From positions 124,001 through 188,000 of the forward strand of contig JAFGYB010000001.1 of assembly GCA_016936355.1 (NCBI GenBank): DNA of 64,000 nucleotides, written 5' to 3'. Each line of letters begins with the position of its first letter. The first letter of the stretch is position 1. The notes below the pieces were generated by a model, which had not been told where the DNA came from, did not search any database, and saw only the letters and a list, made by a program, of their open reading frames with translations. Position numbers and translations under genes: made by a program. Below are positions 1 to 7,970 of this stretch, one piece after another. This stretch comes from Bacteroidales bacterium (GTDB taxonomy: Bacteria > Bacteroidota > Bacteroidia > Bacteroidales > F082).

Positions 1-645
1 ATCTGGCATGCCGGCTCCCCCATGGGCATGCTGTTGCATTCTGTCCGCGGTGTACATGTGGCTGTCCCCCGAAACATGACTCAGGCAGCCGGATTTTACA
101 ATACCTATCTGGCATCAGATCAACCGGTCATTATCATCGAACCTCTGAATGGATACCGGATCCGTGAAAAGAAACCTTCCAACATCGGAACGTACCGCAC
201 CCCTGTAGGAATCCCTGAAATCCTGAAGGAAGGTAACGATGTTACCTTAGTTACATACGGTTCCTGCGTCAGAATTGCTGAAGAGGCTATTGAGCGTTTG
301 AGCGAATTCGAGGTAGATGTGGAGCTGATCGATGTACAAACGCTCATTCCCTTCGATTTAAATGGCACTATTGTCAATTCATTGAAGAAGACCAATAAAA
401 TTGTCTTTTTTGATGAAGATGTGCATGGAGGGACCACGGCTTATATGATGAACAGAGTGCTGGAAGTCCAGAAAGGATTTTTCTATCTCGACATGGAACC
501 CCGTTCTATTGCTGGCGAATCGCACCGTACAGCCTACAGTACCGACGGTGATTATTTCTCCAATCCCAATGCGGAAGATGTATTCGAAACCATTTACGAG
601 ATGATGAGCGAATACGATCCCAAAAAGTACCCGAGTATTTTTTAA
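1..645 (+). CDS. 2-oxoacid dehydrogenase E1, beta (transketolase C) part, 5' truncated by window edge
   Basis: The frame is open from base 1, so the gene begins upstream of the window; about 214 C-terminal residues are visible. They match the E1-beta half of branched-chain or 2-oxoacid dehydrogenases. The stretch HVAVPRNMTQAAGFYNT ends the pyrimidine-binding domain, and the transketolase C-terminal fold follows (DVTLVTYGSCVRIAEEA, then VELIDVQTLIPFD, then FFDEDVHGG). E1 decarboxylates a 2-oxoacid with TDP and acylates the lipoyl domain of E2. In Bacteroidota this half is usually fused behind E1-alpha, and a complete fused paralogue lies at 28641-30683; a lone E2 lies at 48148. Substrate cannot be told from this fragment. 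No terminator is obvious before the next gene. Confidence 0.88.
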   Translation: MWHAGSPMGMLLHSVRGVHVAVPRNMTQAAGFYNTYLASDQPVIIIEPLNGYRIREKKPSNIGTYRTPVGIPEILKEGNDVTLVTYGSCVRIAEEAIERLSEFEVDVELIDVQTLIPFDLNGTIVNSLKKTNKIVFFDEDVHGGTTAYMMNRVLEVQKGFFYLDMEPRSIAGESHRTAYSTDGDYFSNPNAEDVFETIYEMMSEYDPKKYPSIF

Positions 646-760
646 CATAGTTTCATTTTATTTTGTTGAAATACCTTCTATTTTTGCAACACCTTAACAT
701 TCAAGAGTGAAGAAACATAAATTAAACGGGAACCAGAAAAAAGATCAAGCCTCTGCTGCA

Positions 761-1024
761 ATGAATCAGGAGGAATTGAAGTTCCCCATTTCCTACCACT
801 TGAAAGCCATTTTTATTCTTCCTGAGAAAAAAGAATTTTATATGGACGAACTGGCCAAAGCCTTTGATAGTTTGTTGATTGAGCATAAACTTCAGAACGA
901 AAAGTTTAGCAAAAAGGGAAATTATGTCAGCTTCACCTATCTGGTACATCTGGACAACAGAGTTCAGATGGAAAAAATGTATGAGGCCCTGAAAATGATT
1001 GAAGGATTGAAATTTGCACTATAA
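761..1024 (+). CDS. DUF493 (YbeD-like) small protein
   Basis: About 87 residues if started at the ATG at 761; an in-frame GTG at 707 would add a Lys/Asn-rich leader of 18 residues that lies outside the domain. The core FPISYHLKAI followed by KKGNYVSFTYLV and a C-terminal helix ending in MIEGLKFAL matches the ferredoxin-like DUF493/YbeD pattern (pattern FP..ykvi...SskGnY.S). The family has no established function; E. coli YbeD is dispensable. The stop codon overlaps the crcB start by one base (TAATG), which suggests translational coupling. A TATTTTTG box at 679-686 could be its -7 promoter element. The family call rests on a few motifs only. Confidence 0.62.
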   Translation: MNQEELKFPISYHLKAIFILPEKKEFYMDELAKAFDSLLIEHKLQNEKFSKKGNYVSFTYLVHLDNRVQMEKMYEALKMIEGLKFAL

Positions 1025-1398
1025 TGATTGAAAAATTACTGGCGGTTGCTTTCGGTGGCAGCATCGGTGCCGTTTTGCGTTTTGTTATTTACGAACTCAT
1101 CGAATCCAAACACAAAAGTGATTTTCCCTGGGGTACATTAACGGTCAATCTGCTGGGCTCTCTCGTAATTGGCTTTTTGTGGGGGTATTTTTCCCGGGTA
1201 TACATTTCTCCCAGTCTTCGAATGCTCATTTTTGTTGGCATTTTGGGTAGCTTTACCACCTTTTCAACTTTTGCATTCGACAATTTCAGTTTGATCCGTA
1301 ACGGTGAGTTCACACTAATGACGGTTTATGTTTTGGTTACCAACCTGTTTGGTATTGCGCTGAGTTTTGCAGGATATACATTATCCAGAACACTGTAA
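1024..1398 (+). CDS. crcB: Fluoride channel CrcB/Fluc
   Basis: The 124-residue protein has four hydrophobic helices and the Fluc signatures: GGSIGAVLRF in helix 1, WGTLTVNLLGS (the Asn of helix 2) and GSFTTFSTF in helix 3, where the TM3 break binds sodium and the Phe residues line the pore. Fluc forms antiparallel dimers in the inner membrane that let fluoride out passively. The length is typical. It starts inside the stop codon of the upstream DUF493 gene. I saw no fluoride riboswitch upstream, as expected for an internal operon gene. Confidence 0.95.
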   Translation: MIEKLLAVAFGGSIGAVLRFVIYELIESKHKSDFPWGTLTVNLLGSLVIGFLWGYFSRVYISPSLRMLIFVGILGSFTTFSTFAFDNFSLIRNGEFTLMTVYVLVTNLFGIALSFAGYTLSRTL

Positions 1399-1418
1399 TT
1401 GATTAAAAATCTATTCCG

Positions 1419-1985
1419 ATGCACGACATTGAACCTTATTACCGGTGGAGTTCCTTGTATTCGGCTTCGCAGGACAATAAATCCCCGTTTTTCGGGAAGC
1501 AAAATAATGAAGTGTATTTCGAACACGTCATTTACAATCATTACATCCATCCTCAATGGGATGATTTCGGTTCGCTGACACTGTATATGAAATTACTGTT
1601 TGCTGATTATGATAAACAGTACTGTATTATTGAACTGATGGGCGAATGGAACGACATTCTGTACAATGATGTGATGTATTTATATCGGAATGTCATTGAA
1701 TATATGATGGATGAAGGGATTCAGTATTATATTCTGATCGGTGAAAATGTACTGGATTTTCATGTGGATTCGGACGATTATTATGCGGAGTGGTTTGATA
1801 ATCTGGATGAAGGCTGGATTGTCGGGCTCAATTTCAGAGACCATGTGTTGCACGAATTCTCCAAGGGGAATATTGATCAGTATATATCATTTGGCGGTCG
1901 ATTCAACGATTTTGGCTGGCGCAGCCTGCATCCCGATCAGCTTTATGCTGCCATCAGCGATCAAATGATGAAGCGTCTAACCTGA
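1419..1985 (+). CDS. Conserved hypothetical acidic/aromatic protein (188 aa)
   Basis: I do not recognise a named domain. The protein has no signal peptide or membrane segment and is rich in Tyr, Trp, Asp and Phe (for example EPYYRWSSLYSA, HPQWDDFGSLT and WFDNLDEGWIVG). A central stretch (CIIELMGEWNDILYNDVMYLY...QYYILIGENVLDFH) reads like alternating helix and strand, as in a small alpha/beta domain. It lies 20 bases after crcB and ends 5 bases before acyP, so it is probably co-transcribed with both. It looks like a genuine Bacteroidota family rather than a spurious ORF, because codon use and spacing match its neighbours. Function unknown. Confidence 0.8.
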   Translation: MHDIEPYYRWSSLYSASQDNKSPFFGKQNNEVYFEHVIYNHYIHPQWDDFGSLTLYMKLLFADYDKQYCIIELMGEWNDILYNDVMYLYRNVIEYMMDEGIQYYILIGENVLDFHVDSDDYYAEWFDNLDEGWIVGLNFRDHVLHEFSKGNIDQYISFGGRFNDFGWRSLHPDQLYAAISDQMMKRLT

Positions 1986-1990
1986 AAACC

Positions 1991-2263
1991 ATGAACAAGA
2001 AAAGTGTCATACTTCAGATTTACGGGAGAGTTCAGGGTGTTGGCTTTCGGTATTATACAGAGAAAAAAGCAAAGGAACTGAATTTAACCGGATTTGTCCG
2101 AAATCGTCCCGACGGAAGTGTCTATGTGGAAGCAGAAGGGAGATCGGAAGACCTGGAACTTTTCATGATTTGGTGCCAACAAGGTCCTGATTGGGCAAGG
2201 GTTTCCAGGGTTAATCAGCAATTTGTGCCCTTACAGAACTTCACCCGATTCGAGATTCGGTGA
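1991..2263 (+). CDS. acyP: Acylphosphatase
   Basis: The 90-residue protein carries both acylphosphatase signatures. GRVQGVGFRYYTEKKA supplies the phosphate-binding loop and catalytic Arg, and LTGFVRNRPDGSVYVEAEG supplies the catalytic Asn. It hydrolyses carboxyl-phosphate bonds of acyl phosphates in the cytoplasm. Length is standard for the family. It is the last gene of the plus-strand run that starts at DUF493, and its stop codon directly abuts the stop codon of mnmD on the other strand. Confidence 0.95.
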   Translation: MNKKSVILQIYGRVQGVGFRYYTEKKAKELNLTGFVRNRPDGSVYVEAEGRSEDLELFMIWCQQGPDWARVSRVNQQFVPLQNFTRFEIR

Positions 2264-2920
2264 TCACTTTGTTGCCCTCAGAAACTCTCTTTTCCCCGGC
2301 GGTCCGGGAATCTTCTCAATACTGAATCCGGCTTCCTTCAGAGCTCTTTTCACAATCCCCTTGCTGGAATAAGTTACCAGTATCCCTGTTGGTTTTAGTG
2401 CAGCATATAGCTTAAGAAACCCTTCGTTTGTCCACATTTCAGGTTGTGTTTCGGGAGAAAATGCATCAAAAAAGATCAAATGACAGGTATTTTTTTCGGG
2501 AACAAAATCCTGAAAAGATACTGGGATTACCTGCGATTGAAAATATTTTGAAAGGCTTTGGATTCCTCTTTGATGGATGAGTTTAAACAGCCTTTGGTTA
2601 CAGGACAGCAATTCCGGGTAATTGAGTTTGTCTACCAGGTTTTCAGCGACTGGAAAAGCCTCAATGCCCGTATAGTCGATAACTTTGCTGTTTTCTTCGG
2701 CCCAAAGGAAACTCAGCAAAGCATTCAGTCCGGTTCCAAATCCTATTTCCAGAATTTCTATGGGCTCTTTCATTTCTTTGATCCGGTGCAGTCCCGCGCC
2801 TATGAATATGTGCCGGGATTCCTGAATAGCTCCGAAACTGGAATGATATGTCTCGTGAAATTGACCGCTGCTCAGGGTATGGGAACCATCGGCTGTTCGT
2901 TTGATTTCGTTTGTCTCCAT
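2264..2920 (-). CDS. mnmD: MnmD-like tRNA mnm5s2U methyltransferase (stand-alone)
   Basis: The protein resembles the DUF752/MnmD half of bacterial MnmC. It opens with TADGSHTLSSGQFHETYHS, then the SAM-binding motif ILEIGFGTGLNALL, then HLIFFDAFSPETQPEMWT and the C-terminal GPPGKREFLRA. MnmD methylates nm5(s2)U34 to mnm5(s2)U34 in tRNA. There is no FAD domain, so it is the stand-alone form. I chose ATG at 2920 over an in-frame TTG at 2938 because a TACTTTTG promoter box overlaps the earlier codons and ends 4 bases before this ATG. It converges on acyP with no gap. Confidence 0.88.
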   Translation of the reverse strand: METNEIKRTADGSHTLSSGQFHETYHSSFGAIQESRHIFIGAGLHRIKEMKEPIEILEIGFGTGLNALLSFLWAEENSKVIDYTGIEAFPVAENLVDKLNYPELLSCNQRLFKLIHQRGIQSLSKYFQSQVIPVSFQDFVPEKNTCHLIFFDAFSPETQPEMWTNEGFLKLYAALKPTGILVTYSSKGIVKRALKEAGFSIEKIPGPPGKREFLRATK

Positions 2921-2924
2921 TATG

Positions 2925-2932
2925 CAAAAGTA
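2925..2932 (-). promoter_or_regulatory. Bacteroidota -7 box TACTTTTG, 4 nt before mnmD ATG
   Basis: The reverse strand reads TACTTTTG, a match to the phylum's TAnnTTTG -7 element, followed by four bases and the ATG of mnmD. No clear -33 TTG was found at the usual distance. If functional it would give a leaderless or nearly leaderless mRNA. The same box and spacing occur before dnaB and before the lipoprotein gene at 55400. Confidence 0.5.
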
Positions 2933-3008
2933 ATTCAACCCGGCATTCTTTCAGAAGTTATCACGCAATTCAAATAAAAATGATTAATTTGGCTCAAAAG
3001 AAGACAAT

Positions 3009-3719
3009 ATGTTAAACTCGGTTTCATTGGACAACATTTTGTTTCTGGATATTGAAACGGTTTCTGCCTATCCTGAATTTGAAGCGTTGCCCGAAAAATT
3101 CAAACCCCTGTGGGAAAAGAAAGCCAATCGAATTAATTACAAAAATGAAGACCTGACACCCGACCAGTTGTATGATCAGGCCGGGATTTATGCTGAATTC
3201 GGTAAAATTATCTGTGTTTCCTGTGGTTTTGTGAGCGGTAATACTATTCGGCTGAAATCCTATTACGGGGATGACGAAAAGATTCTTTTGCAGGAATTTG
3301 CTGAATTGTTACAGCGTCACTACAACAGAAATGATTCGCTGTTGTGTGCTCATAACGGAAAAGAATTTGATTTTCCCTATTTGGCCCGACGGATGCTGGT
3401 CCAAAACATCGGACTGCCCGATATCCTCGATTTGGCTGGTAAAAAACCATGGGAGATCAAACACCTCGACACAATGGAGCTATGGAAATTTGGTGACTAC
3501 AAGCATTATACCTCTTTGGAATTGCTGGCGGCTTTGTTTGATATACCCACTCCCAAAGATGATATTGACGGCAGTCAGGTAGGTAAAGTATACTGGAAGG
3601 AACGCGATCTGGAGCGTATTGCCGTTTATTGTCAGAAAGATGTACTGACTACCATTCAGTTGTTCCGAAGGTATCAGGGGCTCCCGTTGATCCGGGATGA
3701 ATTTGTCGAATTTTTGTAA
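3009..3719 (+). CDS. 3'-5' exonuclease related to PolB proofreading domain (DNA_pol_B_exo2)
   Basis: The 236-residue protein shows the DEDDy exonuclease motifs: ILFLDIETVSAYPEFE (first Asp and Glu), LLCAHNGKEFDFPYLARRM (second Asp) and IAVYCQKDVLTTIQL (Tyr and final Asp). The family is annotated as a predicted PolB-type 3'-5' exonuclease, common and stand-alone in Bacteroidota; its cellular substrate is not established. It lies in its own transcription unit upstream of dnaB with about 100 bases between, so a shared role in replication or repair is only inferred. Confidence 0.88.
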   Translation: MLNSVSLDNILFLDIETVSAYPEFEALPEKFKPLWEKKANRINYKNEDLTPDQLYDQAGIYAEFGKIICVSCGFVSGNTIRLKSYYGDDEKILLQEFAELLQRHYNRNDSLLCAHNGKEFDFPYLARRMLVQNIGLPDILDLAGKKPWEIKHLDTMELWKFGDYKHYTSLELLAALFDIPTPKDDIDGSQVGKVYWKERDLERIAVYCQKDVLTTIQLFRRYQGLPLIRDEFVEFL

Positions 3720-3807
3720 AATACAGCGTGGAACAACCGCTCCGTAAAACAATCTGTTTTTTTTCAAAATAATTCATTCAGCACCTAAGATGAAGCGCTT
3801 CAATTTG

Positions 3808-3815
3808 TACTTTTG
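3808..3815 (+). promoter_or_regulatory. -7 box TACTTTTG, 4 nt before dnaB ATG
   Basis: TACTTTTG matches TAnnTTTG and is separated by four bases from the dnaB ATG. A good -33 element is not visible in the A/T-rich 30 bases upstream. This predicts a very short or absent 5' leader for dnaB. Confidence 0.45.
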
Positions 3816-3819
3816 AGAA

Positions 3820-5352
3820 ATGGAAAAAGCAAAAACAACGTCAAAAAAATCATCCGTTGCATCTAAACCAACAGCGCTGACCAACAACTTCTTCGAACAC
3901 GGCAAAGTGCCGCCACAGGCCATCGACCTTGAAGAAGCTGTATTGGGGGCCATGATGCTGGAGCAGGATGCGGTAACAGCTGTGATTGATATTTTAAAGC
4001 CGGATGTTTTTTATAAAGAAGCACATCAGCGGATTTTTAATGCAATTCACCAGTTGTTTTCCAAATCGGAACCGGTGGATATTCTGTCTGTAACCAATCA
4101 GCTGAAGAGCGAGGGAGAACTGGAGATCGTGGGTGGCCCCTACTACATTACCATGCTTACCAGCCGTATTGCTTCTGCATCCAATGTGGAATACCATGCC
4201 CGTATTCTTCTTCAGAAACACATTCAGCGTGAGCTGATAAAGATATCTTCCGAAATCATCAAAGATGCATTTGAAGACACAACCGATGTTTTTGACTTAC
4301 TGGATCGGGCCGAACAAGGGCTGTTTAATGTTTCTGAATCCAATTTAAGGAGAGGTTTTGAGGGCATGCCCGGGTTGGTGCGACAAGCCATCGACGAAAT
4401 CGAAAATGCCAAGAATTCAGATACCCACATGAGTGGTGTTCCTTCGGGTTTTACAGGACTGGACCGAATTACCAACGGATGGCAGAGGTCTGATCTGATC
4501 ATTCTGGCGGCCCGTCCCGCGATGGGGAAAACAGCCTTTGCACTGAGTCTGGCGCGAAACATTGCTGTACACAGCAAAAAACCAGTGGCTCTCTTCTCCC
4601 TTGAGATGTCGGCCGTTCAGCTGGTGACCCGTCTGATATCGAGCGAAAGTGAATTGCCCGCCGGTAAATTGAAGAAAGGCGATTTGCTGGACCATGAATG
4701 GGCTCAGCTTAATTCCAAAATCACCAATCTGGTAGATGCCAAAATCTTTATTGACGACACTCCTGCCCTTTCCATATTCGAATTAAGGGCCAAATGCCGC
4801 CGTTTAAAACAACAACACGACATTCAGATGGTCTTTGTCGATTATTTGCAGTTGATGACCACAGGAGGCGAATCAAGGGGAAACAGAGAACAGGAGATCA
4901 GTACAATTTCCAGGGCATTAAAATCACTGGCCAAGGAACTCAATATACCCGTGCTGGCACTTTCCCAATTAAGCCGTGCCGTTGAAAATCGCCCGGGAAA
5001 CTCGAAAAAACCAATCTTGTCTGACCTTCGTGAATCAGGAGCCATCGAACAGGATGCCGATATTGTGATGTTTATTTACCGTGCCGAATATTATGGTTTT
5101 GATATGCTGGATGACCAAACTCCGTCACAGGGAATGGCTGAAATCATTATCGCAAAGCACAGGAACGGTCCTACCGGTGAGGTTCAGCTCAGATTTATTG
5201 ACCGGTTTGCCCGTTTTGAAGATTACACACACAATACCGGTGGCGAAAATTTCTCAATGGACGACATTCAAAACGGTTTTAAAACTTATCCTTCCAGAAT
5301 GAACGACATGGACTTTGATGAAAGCAGTTCTTCTGAAGGTATGCCTTTTTAA
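3820..5352 (+). CDS. dnaB: Replicative DNA helicase DnaB
   Basis: The 510-residue protein has the helical N-terminal domain at about 30-135 (PPQAIDLEEAVLGAMMLE) and a RecA-like helicase domain at about 200-480. Motifs seen: GFTGLDRITNGW, Walker A ARPAMGKTAF near residue 231, LFSLEMSA, Walker B MVFVDYLQLM, LSQLSRAVENR, LRESGAIEQDAD and AKHRNGPTG. It unwinds the fork 5'-3' as a hexamer loaded by DnaC/DciA-type loaders. The first 25 residues are a basic, Ser/Thr-rich tail. No intein interrupts the motifs. Confidence 0.98.
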   Translation: MEKAKTTSKKSSVASKPTALTNNFFEHGKVPPQAIDLEEAVLGAMMLEQDAVTAVIDILKPDVFYKEAHQRIFNAIHQLFSKSEPVDILSVTNQLKSEGELEIVGGPYYITMLTSRIASASNVEYHARILLQKHIQRELIKISSEIIKDAFEDTTDVFDLLDRAEQGLFNVSESNLRRGFEGMPGLVRQAIDEIENAKNSDTHMSGVPSGFTGLDRITNGWQRSDLIILAARPAMGKTAFALSLARNIAVHSKKPVALFSLEMSAVQLVTRLISSESELPAGKLKKGDLLDHEWAQLNSKITNLVDAKIFIDDTPALSIFELRAKCRRLKQQHDIQMVFVDYLQLMTTGGESRGNREQEISTISRALKSLAKELNIPVLALSQLSRAVENRPGNSKKPILSDLRESGAIEQDADIVMFIYRAEYYGFDMLDDQTPSQGMAEIIIAKHRNGPTGEVQLRFIDRFARFEDYTHNTGGENFSMDDIQNGFKTYPSRMNDMDFDESSSSEGMPF

Positions 5353-5383
5353 ATATTAATTATTTTACCTAAAAATTCATATT

Positions 5384-6220
5384 ATGAAATCAATAAAATG
5401 GAGTTTGATGATGATGATGGCTCTACTGTTTGCCATTGCACCGGCTCAATCCTGGGCCAAAAAGAAGATTACCCTGCGTTACAAACTGGAAAAAGGTGCT
5501 GTCTATATTTTCAACAGTAAAGTGGATCAAAACATGCAAATGAAAGTGATGAGCAACACCGTAAATACCCATACAGCTGTTGCCATCGAACAAGCCTCAA
5601 AAGTAAGTGCAGCAACTGCAGACCAGTTTACCATGACTAATACCATTGAAAAAATGGTGATGGATGTGTCCTCTATGGGAATCAATATGCACATCGATTC
5701 ATCAGATCCAAGTACCTATGCAGCTGGACGGGAAAAAATGGTTGGAGAAACCATGGATAAAGTAATTGGCAAACCTTTTGATCTTTCATTAAACCAATAC
5801 GGAAAAATAACTTCAACGGATTTGGGCGAACTCTCAAAATCATTGGCGTCGTTGGGCGACAAAAACGACCAGACCAACTTTACCATATTTCCAGAGAACA
5901 AGATAGAGATCGGTGAAAGTTGGGTTTCCGATTTAAATGCAGGAAAAGGACTTTTAGTTCACAATAAATATACGTTGGTGAAAGCTTCCGGTAATACTGC
6001 CGAACTCAGTGTTGACGGTACGATTTCAAGTGACGGGGCCAATGAGAAAATAACAAATGTTTCAGGAATTCAAACCGGTACCATTTTAATTGACCTCAAA
6101 ACCGGAATGACGATTAAAGCAACATTAAATCAGGAGATTAAAATGGAAGTTTCGCAAAGTGGCATGACTATTCCCGCTCATATCACATCGATTATCAACC
6201 TGAATGTTAAAAAGAAATAG
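5384..6220 (+). CDS. Exported DUF6263-like protein
   Basis: The 278-residue protein begins with a Sec signal peptide (basic start, hydrophobic MMMMALLFAIAPA, probable cleavage after QSWA). The mature part starts KKKITLRYKLEKG and is rich in beta-strand, with recurring VMDVSSMGI-type and IEIGESWVSDLN stretches, as in Bacteroidota DUF6263 proteins of unknown function. It is likely periplasmic. It follows dnaB by 31 bases and is ended by a strong hairpin, so it may be read through from dnaB. The family call is tentative; the signal peptide is clear. Confidence 0.72.
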   Translation: MKSIKWSLMMMMALLFAIAPAQSWAKKKITLRYKLEKGAVYIFNSKVDQNMQMKVMSNTVNTHTAVAIEQASKVSAATADQFTMTNTIEKMVMDVSSMGINMHIDSSDPSTYAAGREKMVGETMDKVIGKPFDLSLNQYGKITSTDLGELSKSLASLGDKNDQTNFTIFPENKIEIGESWVSDLNAGKGLLVHNKYTLVKASGNTAELSVDGTISSDGANEKITNVSGIQTGTILIDLKTGMTIKATLNQEIKMEVSQSGMTIPAHITSIINLNVKKK

Positions 6221-6240
6221 TTTAAAACGGAATCAAAAAG

Positions 6241-6267
6241 AAAACCGGCTTCAAGGCCGGTTTTTTG
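6241..6267. terminator. Bidirectional intrinsic terminator
   Basis: A 9-bp perfect stem (AAAACCGGC / GCCGGTTTT) with a TTCAAG loop is flanked by T-runs on both strands. It serves the exported protein gene on plus and ald on minus. Confidence 0.9.
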
Positions 6268-6269
6268 TT

Positions 6270-7493
6270 TTACTGGAAAGCTGCCATCAGTAAGTCAAGG
6301 TCACGATAGCTTAAGCCAAATTTTTTGCCAATACCTTCATTGGTCAGGATGCCGTTGTAGATATAAACTCCTTTTCCGAAAGCTTTGTCCTGTGAAATCA
6401 GTTGTTCCAGACTGCCGGCTTCTGACAAACGGTTAATCAGCGGGGCTAAAAAGTTGCTGATTGAATAGGAGGCGGTATGCGGTACACGGGAGGCAATGTT
6501 GGGGACACAGTAGTGTGTAATACCTTCCTCTTTGTACGCCGGATGGGTGTGAGATGTGGAGCGTGATGTTTCAAAGCATCCCCCCTGGTCAATGCTGACA
6601 TCGACAATAACTGCACCTGACTTCATTTCCTTGACCATTTCGAGGGGAATAATACAGGGAGAGAGTCCTGTGGCTGAATGTTTGGCCCCGATCACCACAT
6701 CTGCTTCGCGGAAGGCTTTCAGTAACAAAGGTGGTTGTAAAGTTGAAGTGTAAACCCGGGCGGGTAACCTGTTCTGCAAATCCCTCATTTTGTAAATGGA
6801 ATCATCAAAAATCTTCACTTCAGCACCCATGCCCAGTGCCGTTCGTGCAGCGTATTCGGCTACCGTTCCTGCCCCGAGAATAACGACAACGGAAGGTGGA
6901 ATGCCGGGAAATCCGCCCAACATCACTCCTTTTCCAAACTCGGGATGACTCAAATATTCGGCGGCAATCATAATGGCAGCATTACCGATGATTTCGCTCA
7001 TGGAACGCACCAAAGGAAAGGCCCCCGTTTTGTCTTTGATGTATTCGTAGGCAATAGCATTTATTTTTTTGGAAAGCAACTTCTGGAAGTATTCCCGGTT
7101 TCTGTCTTGTAGAAAAACAGTGGAAAAGATCATTTTATTCCGCTCGAGCATTTCAATTTCTTCTTCCGAAGGGGCGGAAATCTTGGCGATAATATCCGAC
7201 TTAAAAACCGTCGCAGCATCCGGAACAATCTCCGCTCCCGATTCGGCATATTCGGCATTGGTAAAATGCGCTTCCTTACCTGCATTTTCCTGGATGACTA
7301 CTTTGTGACCGTTTTTGACCAGCAAATAAACAGATGAGGGTGACAAGGGTATTCTTCTTTCATTGCCATCCGTTTCACGGGGAATTCCGATGAGCCATTT
7401 CTTTTTTCCGTGTTCCACTTCCAGGGTTTCTTCCTGTGGCATCAGACCTTTTTGTTCGGTGAATTTCAGGTATGATTTTTTTTCATCAGTCAT
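6270..7493 (-). CDS. ald: Alanine dehydrogenase family protein
   Basis: The 407-residue protein has an N-terminal extension of about 30 residues, then the AlaDH fold: IGIPRETDGNERRIPLSP, AHFTNAEYAESGAEIV, MSEIIGNAA and the Rossmann motif VVVILGAGTVAEYAART. AlaDH interconverts L-alanine and pyruvate with NAD(H). The substrate Lys is plausibly K104 (IIAKISAP). The position of the catalytic His of classic AlaDH is, by my alignment, Phe127 in FSTVFLQDR, so substrate or mechanism may differ. It is last in the porX-tsaE-ald run, 21 bases after tsaE, and ends at a terminator. Confidence 0.85.
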   Translation of the reverse strand: MTDEKKSYLKFTEQKGLMPQEETLEVEHGKKKWLIGIPRETDGNERRIPLSPSSVYLLVKNGHKVVIQENAGKEAHFTNAEYAESGAEIVPDAATVFKSDIIAKISAPSEEEIEMLERNKMIFSTVFLQDRNREYFQKLLSKKINAIAYEYIKDKTGAFPLVRSMSEIIGNAAIMIAAEYLSHPEFGKGVMLGGFPGIPPSVVVILGAGTVAEYAARTALGMGAEVKIFDDSIYKMRDLQNRLPARVYTSTLQPPLLLKAFREADVVIGAKHSATGLSPCIIPLEMVKEMKSGAVIVDVSIDQGGCFETSRSTSHTHPAYKEEGITHYCVPNIASRVPHTASYSISNFLAPLINRLSEAGSLEQLISQDKAFGKGVYIYNGILTNEGIGKKFGLSYRDLDLLMAAFQ

Positions 7494-7514
7494 AGTTTCG
7501 CTGTAAGATGAACA

Positions 7515-7970
7515 TTAGTTGGTGCTTTGTTCAATAGAGTTTCGGATTCCATATTGAATCTCCCGCTCTCCCTTATCGTTTACTTCAATCAAAATGTATA
7601 CGAAAGTCTTCGGTAAAAGTTCCAAAATTTTTTCAGGCCATTCAAAGAAACAGTACTTTCCACTGTACAAATATTCCTCAAAACCCATATCATAGACTTC
7701 TTCCAGGGAATTAATGCGGTAAAAATCAAAATGAAAAAATGAATCTCCTTCGGCGTCTGAATATTCATTAACGAGTGAAAATGTCGGACTGCTTACTGTA
7801 TCTTCAGAACCCATAACCTCTGCAAAAGCTTTGATTAAGGTGGTTTTCCCGGCACCCATCTTTCCAAACAGAGAAAATATGCGAACATCACCTGACCGGT
7901 TGAGGATGGTTTGTGCAATATCTTTCAGGTCATCGGGTGTACGGGAAACGATCTGATTTAATTCACTCAT
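7515..7970 (-). CDS. tsaE: tRNA t6A biosynthesis ATPase TsaE
   Basis: The 151-residue protein has Walker A GKMGAGKTTLIKA, the switch-like SSPTFSLVNEYSD, HFDFYRI and the Trp motif FFEWPEK, all diagnostic of TsaE (YjeE). TsaE works with TsaB and TsaD to put threonylcarbamoyl on A37 of ANN-decoding tRNAs. The start at 7970 is set by a 4-base ATGA overlap with the porX stop; longer in-frame starts would run deep into porX. Coupling of tsaE to porX is translational as well as transcriptional. Confidence 0.95.
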   Translation of the reverse strand: MSELNQIVSRTPDDLKDIAQTILNRSGDVRIFSLFGKMGAGKTTLIKAFAEVMGSEDTVSSPTFSLVNEYSDAEGDSFFHFDFYRINSLEEVYDMGFEEYLYSGKYCFFEWPEKILELLPKTFVYILIEVNDKGEREIQYGIRNSIEQSTN

